From: Archivesica marissinica
Lineage: Eukaryota > Mollusca > Bivalvia > Venerida > Vesicomyidae
Reading direction: 5' to 3'
Length of the DNA stretch: 64,000 bases
Assembly: GCA_014843695.1 (NCBI GenBank)
Contig: CM026403.1
Span: forward strand, 1,616,460-1,680,459
The notes beneath the pieces are model-generated. The model ran no database searches. It saw nothing but the letters and a program-made list of their open reading frames with translations, and was not told the DNA's origin. The translations under genes were made by a program, and so were the position numbers. Below, piece after piece: positions 1 through 12,100 of this stretch (positions within the stretch are counted from its first letter, which is position 1; each line of letters starts with the position of its first letter).

Positions 1-20
1 TATATATTTATAAATGTGAA

Positions 21-182
21 TCAGCTTGCCATGTATGATGGAGTCGTGTGAGTTTCTGTCGAATGGACACGTGACTCGCTAAGGGTTTCCGAGAGTGCGT
101 CAGTTAGACTGAACAGCTCACTTGACGTCGTATTTGCGAACGATTTGTGATGCCAGGAACCAGTCTTCATGTCGAAGGAGTA
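21..182 (-). CDS. Exon 18, terminal exon, residues 628-680 and stop
   Basis: Acceptor TCTTATTTCAG, then YSFDMKTGSWHHKSF and a Ser/Thr-rich tail ending in PSYMAS and TGA. The LLPQ|YSFD..TGSWHH join matches the C-terminus expected for this family. Only 20 bases of 3' UTR remain before the window edge. Intron 17, just upstream in the gene, is 7.46 kb, the largest. Confidence 0.85.
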   Translation of the reverse strand, partial: YSFDMKTGSWHHKSFANTTSSELFSLTDALSETLSESRVHSTETHTTPSYMAS

Positions 183-3100
183 CTGAAATAAGATATAAAG
201 GGAGTGCATTATTGATATCCTAGTAACTGATCAGTTACATTGATATCCTAGTAACTGATCAGTTACATTGATATCCTAGTAACTGATCAGTTACATTGAT
301 ATCCTAGTAACTGAGCAGTTACATTGATATCCTAGTAACTGAGCAGTTACATTGATATCTTAGTAACTGAGCAGTTACATTGATATCCTAGTAACTGAGC
401 AGTTACATTGATATCCTAGTAACTGAGCAGTTACATTGATATCCTAGTAACTGATCAGTTACATTGATATCCTAGTAACTGAGCAGTTACATTGATATCC
501 TAGTAACTGATCAGTTACATTGATATCCTAGTAACTGAGCAGTTACATTGATATCCTAGTAACTGATCAGTTACATTGATATCCTAGTAACTGATCAGTT
601 ACATTGATATCCTAGTAACTGATCAGTTACATTGATATCCTAGTAACTGATCAGTTACATTGATATCCTAGTAACTGATCAGTTACATTGATATCCTAGT
701 AACTGAGCAGTTACATTGATATCCTAGTAACTGATCAGTTACATTGATATCCTAGTAACTGAGCAGTTACATTGATATCCTAGTAACTGATCAGTTACAT
801 TGATATCCTAGTAACTGATCAGTTACATTGATATCCTAGTAACTGAATCGATAAGACTTATATCATAGATATTGAAGAAGCTAAATTGACGTCCTCGCCA
901 TTCCATCAGTTAGACTTACGTCCTAGTTATTGAATAAGATAAAATAATTGTTTATAATAGTGACTTATGTTTTCCAACATATTTACAACATATATTCAGT
1001 ATAATGTCAAATTTTAACACCCGGCCCAATGGGCCTATAAGTCACCTTATGCTAACAGTTTTATAATAGCGTGAATATGCATCATTGAACGTAGAGTATT
1101 ATTTATATACTTATTACTGAGATACTTACTAAACTAATTACTGAGATAATTATACCTAAAGGTAATCGATTACAAATAACCAGAGATCATATAGGAATAC
1201 TAGTAGTTTATGTAGATATACTAAGTAGATAATTATACGAAATATATGAATGTGTTAGACTAACATACTCGTCATATAGGTATATAGTTACAGGTACGTC
1301 CTAGTTATTGAATCAGTTAGATTGAGATCATGGTCATTGAATCAGTTTGATTAACATCATGGTCATTGAATCAGGTAGATTGAGATCATGGTTATTGTAT
1401 CAGTTAGAATGACATCATGGTTATTGTATCAGTTAGAATGACATCATGGTTATTGTATCAGTTAGAATGACATCATGGTTATTGTATCAGTTAGAATGAC
1501 ATCATGGTTATTGTATCAGTTAGAATGACATCATGGTTATTGTATCAGTTAGAATGACATCATGGTTATTGTATCAGTTAGAATGACATCATGGTTATTG
1601 TATCAGTTAGATTGACATCATGGTTATTGTATCAGTTAGAATGACATCATGGTCATTGTATCAGTTAGAATGACATCATGGTCATTGAATCAGTTAGATT
1701 GACATCATGGTTATTGTATCAGTTAGATTGACATCATGGTTATTGTATCAGTTAGAATGACATCATGGTTGTATCAGTTAGAATGACATCATGGTATTGT
1801 ATCAGTTAGATTGACATCATGGTTATTGTATCAGTTAGAATGACATCATGGTTATTGTATCAGTTAGAATGACATCATGGTCATTGAATCAGTTAGATTG
1901 ACATCATGGTTATTGTATCAGTTAGATTGACATCATGGTTATTGTATCAGTTAGATTGACATCATGGTTATTGTATCAGTTAGAATGACATCATGGTTAT
2001 TGTATCAGTTAGAATGACATCATGGTTATTGTATCAGTTAGAATGACATCATGGTTATTGTATCAGTTAGAATGACATCATGGTTATTGTATCAGTTAGA
2101 TTGACATCATTTATGTATCAGTTAGAATGACATCATGGTTATTGTATCAGTTAGAATGACATCATGGTTATTGTATCAGTTAGAATGACATCATGGTTAT
2201 TGTATCAGTTAGAATGACATCATGGTTATTGTATCAGTTAGAATGACATCATGGTCATTGAATCAGTTAGATTGACATCATGGTTATTGTATCAGTTAGA
2301 TTGACATCATGGTTATTGTATCAGTTAGATTGACATCATGGTTATTGTATCAGTTATATTGACCTCATGGTTATTGTATCAGTTAGATTGACATCATGGT
2401 TATTGTATCAGTTAGAATGACATCATGGTTATTGTATCAGTTATATTGACATCATGGTCATTGTATCAGTTATATTGACATCATGGTCATTGTATCAGTT
2501 AGATTGACATCATGGTCATTGAATCAGGTAGATTGACATCATGGTCATTGAATCAGTTAGATTGACCTCATGGTTATTGTATCAGTTAGATTGACATCAT
2601 GGTTATTGAAACAGTTAGATTGACATCATGGTTATTGTATCAGTTAGATTGACATCATGGTTATTGAAACAGTTAGATTGACATCATGGTTATTGTATCA
2701 GTTATATTGACATCATGGTCATTGTATCAGTTATATTGACATCATGGTCATTGTATCAGTTATATTGACATCATGGTCATTGTATCAGTTATATTGACAT
2801 CATGGTCATTGTATCAGTTATATTGACATCATGGTCATTGTATCAGTTATATTGACATCATGGTCATTGAATCAGGTAGATTGACATCATGGTTATTGTA
2901 TCAGTTATATTGACATCATGGTCATTGAATCAGGTAGATTGACATCATGGTCATTGAATCAGTTAGATTGACCTCATGGTTATTGTATCAGTTAGATTGA
3001 CATCATGGTTATTGAAACAGTTAGATTGACATCATGGTCATTGAATCAGGTAGATTGACATTCATTGAATCAGTTAGATTGACATCATAGTCATTGAATG

Positions 3101-6100
3101 ATGTTTCTTTTTGTCAAAATAGCAATCATGCTATTGGAAGTCGTGATAGCGCGGTGGTAGCGCATTCGTTTTAGGTGCTAACTACATGGAGTTGGAGCCC
3201 AGCTGGATCCGTACTGAGTGTGTCCTTATGCAAGGCATTTCATTTCCACGTTGCCTCTTCTCTCTCCCTCGTGATGATAGTTTCCATCAGGAATGAGGTC
3301 TCTAGAGTGATTAATATAAATTCGAAGAACTTGTTTCGCAATCGAGCTAAAATAAATTTATATAAACTAATCATGTTACAAATACATACCTGCAGTAAAG
3401 GGGAAACAAGGGAAAAGGGCTGTCTTAGTCAGGGACAAATTGTATGTTGACAATATTTTATACAGCGGTAATACATGCAAATAGGGGAACGCAGAAAAGT
3501 GTGATACTTTACGTATAATATCCTGGAATATTGAAGGCTTAAATTCTAGTATTGATGATGAGGATTTTTTGAATTTTGTTCTAAATGTTGATATTGTATT
3601 TTTAAACGAAACCTGGCAAAAGAATACGGTAAATTTTTCACTGAATGGGTATGAATCTATTTTTGTACCTAGGCCTGAAAGTGCCAAGTCCAGAAGAGGT
3701 CATGGTGGAGTTTGTCTGTTTTATAAAGATATTCATAGAAAAGGTATATCTATTATTGAAACTGATAGCACTGGTTTCATTTGGGTAAAATTATGCAAAA
3801 CATTCTTTGGTTTTGATGATGATCTGTATGTTTGTTTTGTATATATACCACCGAGTAACTCTGTCTATTATTTATCACATAATATTGATTTCTTTGAGAT
3901 GTTAGAAAATAATATTCGCAAATATCAAGAATATGGTAAAGTATCGGTTATTGGGGATCTAAATGCTAGATGTGGTGAACGGTCTGATATTTTATCAAAT
4001 ACTCATGATTATGATAAATATATACATATATTAGATAAAGATGAACATGATCAAATGTGTTATCCGGGTGACCTTCCAGTTAGATTTTCAATGGATAAAA
4101 CTGTTAATTCTTCTGGAAATAAGCTGTTAGATATTTGTTTAAGTAGCGATTTGAAGATTGTTAATGGACGCATTGGGGACGACAGTGGGATTGGTAGTTT
4201 TACATACTTGTCATCTCTAGGCTATAGTTTGATTGATTATGTAATTATGTCATATGATTTTTTTCAATATATTTATGATTTTGTTATTCATGATTTATAT
4301 ACATGTTCTCATCATGTACCTATACAGATTGATTTGTGTATTAATAAAATGCCAATAGAGTTAGATACAAATGATAAATATATTGACAAAATATTCTGGG
4401 ACAAAGAAAAAAGCCCGTATTATAAGATGATGATTGATTCTGAAATAATTAACCTTGAACCTATTGTTGATAACATTATTTTATCTAATACTGATATTGA
4501 TACAGGTGTAGATAGTTTTGCCAATATCCTATATACAAATGCTTATACTATTTTTGGTAGGTCTATTAATTTGACGAAGCCTAACAGTAAGCGTAAATTT
4601 AAAAGTCCGTGGTATACGCAGGATTGTGAAACGGCTAGACGTGAATTTCGCTCAGCGAAGGCAATTTATAGGAAAAACAAATCCAGTCATAACGGTGATC
4701 TATTAGTCGACAAACGCCGCATGTACCGTTGTGCTAAGCGAAAAGCCCGTGGTATTTTTAAGGCCAAACAAAGACATAATATGCATAGCTTAGCTTCGTC
4801 ACAACCACATCAATTTTGGAAAGAAATAAGAAAATTAAAATCAAATAAGAAAAAAGGAAGCACTATAAGTTCAGATAACTTTCTTAAACATTTTAATAAT
4901 GTTTTTTCAGATAATACTGATTTCTCTAATAATGATGTTGACAATGATTTGTTAAATAATAATTTAATTACCGTCGATCAACTTGATAATTTGTTTACCG
5001 TTGATGAAATTTATAAAGCAATATCTGCACTAAAGCAAGGTAAAAGTGGAGGTATTGATTGCTTAACTCCTGACATGTTTATTGAATGCAAAGATACACT
5101 GGCGCCATTATTATGTAAGCTTTTTAACCACATGTATATAAATTGTATGTATCCAGTTAGTTGGACCAGAGGTGTCATTGTTCCTGTTCCTAAGAAAGGA
5201 GATCTAAATAATGTAAATAATTATAGGGGTATTACGCTTACCAGTATTTTTTCGAAAATATTTTCAATTGTGCTGGATACACGTCTTCGAAAATGGGCTG
5301 AGGCAAATGAACTCTTATCAGATTTTCAGTTTGGTTTTCGTAAAGACAAAAGCACTGTAGATTATATTTTTGTTTTAACCTCGATTATAGACAAAGTTAT
5401 TTGTCTAGAAAAGAAGAAACTTTATTGTGCTTTCGTTGATTTTCGTAAAGCTTTCGATGTAGTGTACAGAAACGGTATTTGGTTTAAACTATTACAGTAT
5501 GGAGCTTCAACTAAATTAGTTAATATGTTGCAAAAAATATACGAGAGTGTAAAATCATGTGTACGTATTAATGGAACTTACACTGACAATTTTGACTGTG
5601 TCAAAGGTGTAAAGCAAGGCAAACCATTATCACCGTTGCTATTTCTATTCTTTATCAACGATATGTACCAGTCAATTTACGATAATACAATAGACACCGT
5701 TAGTATTGATGAACTTCGTATGTTGTTATTATTATTTGCTGATGATACTGTTCTAATGTCTTATTCTAAAGAAGGTTTACAATGTTTGTTAAATAATCTA
5801 CATATGTATTGCAACAATTGGGACATTAGTGTAAATATTGATAAAACTGTTGTTATGGTGTTTAAAAAGGGCAACAGACCTGAACATATTGTAGTGTCAT
5901 ATAATAATTACAAGTTAAATATTGTTACAAAATTCACATACCTAGGTGTAACATTATCTGCTAATGGTAGTTTTTACCAAACACAAAAAGCGCTTTCACA
6001 GCAAGCAATGAGAGCTTTGTTTTCTCTTAATTCCTTGTTTGATGTTTTATCTTTTGAATTGTCGGAAAAAGTTAAGTTATTTGACTCCATGATCGCCTCA

Positions 6101-9100
6101 ATTCTAAACTATGGATGTGAAGTATGGGGTTTCCATAAAGCTCCTGACGTCGAACGTTTGCATTTAAAATTTCTTAAACAAATATTACAAGTGCGACAGC
6201 AGACAACAAATGCAACAGTATATGGCGAGTTTGGACGTGTTCCATTATCTGTAATTCGTAAGGTTAGAATAGTTAGATATTGGTATAAAATATCTAAATG
6301 TCCAAATTGTCTTGTGTATAAATTGTATAATATGCGTGATATGAATGGTAATTATATAAATAAATGGTCAAACGATGTTAAAACACTCTTAGACAACCTA
6401 GGGTTTTCCTATTTATGGAATAGTGCAGTTGTAACAAATGTACACATACAGAGTGTAATAAAGTGTATACATGATCAATATCTACAGCAGTGGTTCTCAG
6501 ACCTTAGAAATCTACCTAAACTTGAAACCTATTGCATGTTTAAAACATATTTCCGACCAGAAAAGTATTTATCCTGTGTTAAAAATGTTAGTTATAGAAT
6601 TAACTTGTCTAGATTTCGATGTTCTGCTCATAATTTACTCATAGAAGAAGGTCGTCATAGAAATATTGATAGAAACCAGAGAATTTGTACGAAATGCAAT
6701 ATGAATTGTATTGAAACTGAATATCAATTTTTATTAGTATGTCCATTCTATACAGAAGTAAGAAACAACTGTTTACCACATTATTATTGTCATTGGCCTA
6801 ACTTGAATAAGTTTAAGTCATTGTTACAATGTTCACAAAGTAGTATTATAAAAAAATTATCAAAATATATTTACCAAGCATCTGTTATTAGAGGGTAGTT
6901 GTCAATGAACACATTTACGTATGTATATTTATTATATATTTTCAAACTACGATACCCATTAATTTTAATTTTGTTTTCATGCTTTTCTCATGTATTATAT
7001 TGTAATTGTATATTATGTACTGTCCGTCGTACATGTATAGGCGACGAACAATTGTGTTTAATGCCAATAAACTCTGAAACTGAAACTGGAACAGCTTCCA
7101 GCCGTATTTGGTAACCATATCAACAGCTTGTATTACAAACTAATCATGTTACAAATACATACCTGCCTTAACAGTTTCCAGCCGTATTTGGCAACCATAT
7201 CAACAGCTTGTATTACAAACTAATCATGTTACAAATACATATATGTGGTAACAGCTTCCAGCCGTATTTGGTAACCATATCAACAGTTTGTATTACAAAC
7301 TAATCATGTTACAAATACATACCTGCGGTAACAGTTTCCAGCCGTATTTGGTAACCATATCAACAGCTTGTATTACAAACTAATCATGTTACAAATACAT
7401 ACCTGCGGTAACAGTTTCCAGCCGTATTTGGTAACCATATCAACAGCTTGTATTACAAACTAATCATGTTACAAATACATACCTGCCTTAACAGTTTCCA
7501 GCCGTATTTGGCAACCATATCAACAGCTTGTATTACAAACTAATCATGTTACAAATACATACCTGCGGTAACAGTTTCCAGCCGTATTTGGTAACCATAT
7601 CAACAGCTTGTATTACAAACTAATCATGTTACAAATACATACATGCGGTAACAGTTTCCAGCCGTATTTGGTAACCATATCAACAGCTTGTATTACAAAG
7701 TCAACCGTCTCGTCATCGACGAAGTAGGCTAAGTTGATCCTTGTGAATCCTGGCCTGAATATAATAGTAGATTAATTACAAGCATCGCAGGTTATGTGCG
7801 CACAACACACTGAGATAATGAAGTTATTAATTATAATGATCATTATATTATGTTATGTTATATTTCGGGTTTTACGCCTTCATCAGCACCATTTTGGGAT
7901 ATATCGCCGGCGGGCAGTTTACCTAACAACACCTTTCCTGGGCAGGCTCCAGCGGTTAACCAGTACTTGGGTGCACCAACCTCCGTAAGAAACTGCCAAC
8001 TTGTTCATATAAATGAGACACGGTCTGAGCGGGGCTCGAACCCGTGACCATCAGTGATCAAAATATTAATCCGATATTATGTATACATTAATCTACTGTA
8101 AATTACGGTGACCGAGTGGTTATTGTCGTTGTCTTCGAATCACTTCCCCTCGCCACTGAAGGTTCGAATCCCGCTGGATTGTTTTCCTCCCTATGATAGT
8201 AATATCTATAATTCTAAAATGTGTATCTAAAATGTAACGCTCGATATAAAAGTGCACAGTTTTTTAAGGTATCACAGGTTGTACTATATGAGTACAATTG
8301 TGTTTTACCGTGAACGGTGTAGCTTAATGTATAAAACTGCTTAAACATCGCGCATGCGTTTACCGCCTTTTAAATTCATGTATCTTCGTTTTTTTATGTC
8401 GTATGCAACGGAATTGAATCGGGGATATTCGACAATCTACGTCGGAGACGGAAATTAGAGATGTTTCCCGGGGCAATTTGCCGTGCACGTGTTTTGTCTC
8501 GTGAACACTTGTCAGTTTATGTTTGTATTGTGTCCAATCGTTTTGTTTGTTGTATTTGTATGAATGAAAGATTGTATGAACGTGGATGAGAGCTCTGCAT
8601 GGATTGGTTACTAATGTATTTCTTTCAACAACTATACCGCCGTGCTTGAGCACAACCCAGGAGAACTCTTACGAGTAACGTTGTTACATGTAATATAATT
8701 ATAGAGCAATTATATTACTATATAGTTCTACCAATATATATTGAGTAGTTTTGCATACAGACACTGTGGTAAGTTTTGTATTATATTAATATCGATTTTC
8801 TACAGGTATATGTCTGGTTTTATGCAATTATTGAAATGTTTTTATACTTTGTTTTTATATGCTCTTGTATGTATTTACTTGTGTTTTAGGCCTTTTTCCA
8901 TATACGGAAACAGTAAATAAAGAAATATAACGAACCTACGCCAGAGTGCCTACTATATATTGGCCCCTGTTACAAAGATGTCAGTATAAATTCCTGGTAA
9001 ATCTTGCAATCAAAGATGGACGTCACGGTAGGGAGAGGTGATGTCGTATGTAGATCCATGTATGATCTATATATGGGGAGGGCCTATCAGTAATGTTGTC

Positions 9101-12100
9101 AGAACTTGTGGCCCAACCCATTTGCTAATTATGTGTCGGTTATACGATTGTTAGTGTTATATACATGTATATAGAGCAATACAATATTATCAAATCTATG
9201 TATTCGTGTGTATTTACTTACTTCATTATGTCCAATGAAAACTGTGGTGTTCCATTCTTATTCTTATTCTTCCTGTAAATAAAGGTACAATAAATAGTAT
9301 ACATTGTATTGTAGATAAGATATACTCGTGCATTTCAGATATAATTACAGTAAAACCTCCCTTAAGCAGCCAGTGAAGGGAAATTCCATTTGTGCTGCTT
9401 ACTGGAGGTGACCTGTTAACGGAGGGAACTCACGTTTGATAACCCGACTTGACTATATCTTTATATTTATGGTGTATATATGTGTGCTTGTGTTATTAAT
9501 GGTTTATTCATAACATAACGTTTATCGGCATTACATAGCATAAGCACATTAATTTTTATAGCCACAAATGATGAAGTTTGACAAATAGTGAAATACATGA
9601 TACAGTTTTCGAGCAGGTTGAATATACAACAACAACAACAACAACAACAACAACATTTGTATTGCATTAAGACATCAGCTGATGCCTATAGCATAATTAT
9701 ACAGATAAAATACATATACATGTATTGTGAAAACATGGTTTATAATGGAGTAGTTTCGGAGAAGCGTGTACGTATGAACTTTGAAAAGGATAATTTTAAA
9801 GCAAATAAATGAATGATATAAGAGTAGTTCTCATGATAGCTCATTCATATGTATGAAAAATCAAGCTTTATGAAAAATGTCGTGTGTAGGTCGTTGTGTA
9901 ATTTCATTCATGAGCCGCAATGATTAAAGTATTTTTTGCACGAGATTTTAGAGGAAAGTAATACTATCAGTTACATACTACCAGTAGTATATAGGTCGTT
10001 ATCTATATATCAGTTAATAATTGGTTGATGAAAACGTACAATAAGTGACACGTGAAATATAATTACTGCACTGTTCGTGTATTTATGTATTACCTAGATG
10101 TTTTCATATTAGAAAAGCAAAACAGAAATATGTCGCGAGATTGTTAACATTATTTACGGATTTATTTGACATTAGGTTTTCGAATTTGTATATATTTGGC
10201 CATCTGCAATTCACAGGTTATTGTCATAATCCTCCATAATCTCGTGTTTACTCTTTAACAGTGTACATAGAGATGGTTCCGCTATGCACGTGACTAGTGC
10301 CAACATATAGTAACATAACAGACGGGTATCTGAAGGCATCTTGAATGAATATATATCTTCAATGAAAACACAAGAACAATAATTGGCTGTCCGATTAGCG
10401 CAGTGGTCAGCTAACTCGCCTCTCACCAATGCAACCCGGGTGCGATCCTCGGACTGGGAAGTATGTGATATGGTACGGTGGTCGCAAGATCGGACAGGTG
10501 GCTTTTCACCGGGTACTCCGCCTTCCTCCCACACGAATGACCACATTTTGGCTTTCATTCGCGCCAACGAGAGTGATTAATATAAGTTGTTAGAACTTGC
10601 TTCGAAATCGTTGTAAAATAAATAAAGTTTAAACTAAAAGAAAAATATGAATATAAATATAAAATATGACCAGTGTTAGGAGTCAAACAGCTTCCCTAGA
10701 GTCAATATATGTATATAACTCTTGAGAAGTAAGACCATTTATAACGTACATCCGTAATAACACACGCACTAGTACCTCGAAGATGTGTGTGTGTGTGTGT
10801 GTTTTACGTTTATTTATCGTCGCTACCGGTTGCCCATATGAGCGACGCCTCCTGAAGAGATTAGTCATTTTAGATTGTTGGAGGATAGTGCAATGATACA
10901 GACAGAGACCAATTCCAGATTCTCCTCTGGTTCTTTTACGTGCACGGTGTACAGCACCGACACGAGACCTCGGCTTAACGTCCCATCTGAAAGACTGTTA
11001 ATTTTATTAGGGTCAGACGGGGGATCGAACCTTCGATCCCTGGATTACCAGTCCAGCGTGTTACCACTGGACTACAGATCCGTCGAAGATGCTACACTGG
11101 TACTCTGGTTTGCAATTTTGCAAAGGGGATTAACCAGGCACGAGTTGTCATATTCCTGCAATACATACGTCTACATTGTTTAAGCTTTATTTATTTTACA
11201 ACGATTGCGAAGCAAGTTCTAACAACTTATATTAATCACTCTCGTTGACGGGGATGAAAGCGTATATGTGGTCATTCGTGTGGGAGGAAACCGGAGTACC
11301 CGGAGAAAACCCACCTGTCCGATCTGGCGACCAACTTACCATCTCACATACTTCCCGGTGCGAGGATCGAACCCGGGTTACATTGGTGAGAAACGAGCGC
11401 GCTAACCACTGCGCTAATCGGACAGCCAATGGTGTCTAAGTGGTGAACTGTATTGATCTTAAATCCGCGGGACACTAAGAAATATAAAAGTAACTCTTAA
11501 TACTATACGAACCAGTCTGGTTTGTCTGATAAAAACGACAAATACTTCTTTGCTGTTTGCTCGCTCAAGCCAATCAAATCCTGCAAGAAATAACCTCAAT
11601 GAGCTAGCATGGGTGTGCTTTATAGCCATATAATAGAATAAAGGATTACTTAGCATAACTATGAACAAACGTTGTATGTTATACACATGTATTTTAGCTT
11701 GATGGCGAAACAAGTTCTTACAACTTATACTAATCACTCTCGAGACCTCATTCCTGATGGAATCCATCGCCACGAGGGAGAGAAAAGATGCAATGTGGGA
11801 CTTAAATGCCTTGCATAATGGCACAATCGTAACGGTTCCAGCGGGGCTCGAACACCGGGCCTAACGCACCTTATGCGCTACCACTGCGCTATCACGACTT
11901 CCATAACAGACGTAATAGTAGACGTCACTCAAATATATACCAGAAATAAAATAGCGACACCTTCTGAGTTGAAATACCAGGAACTGTAATGCCTTATATA
12001 CTTTAATCAAACGTAATGTACTCTGCAACTATTTTATTTCTGTGTGTTTTACGTTTATTTATCGTCGCTACCGGTTGCCCATATGAGCGAGGCTTCCTGA

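Noticed and set aside
213..3104. CRISPR-like array
   Set aside because: Units are contiguous with no spacers; eukaryotic satellite.
6899..7114. 71-codon ORF after the LINE polyprotein
   Set aside because: It is the LINE 3' UTR; no resemblance to a LINE protein and it ends in the tail.
8360..8653. 97-codon minus-strand ORF in intron 16
   Set aside because: No recognisable family, no splice sites in phase with the surrounding gene.
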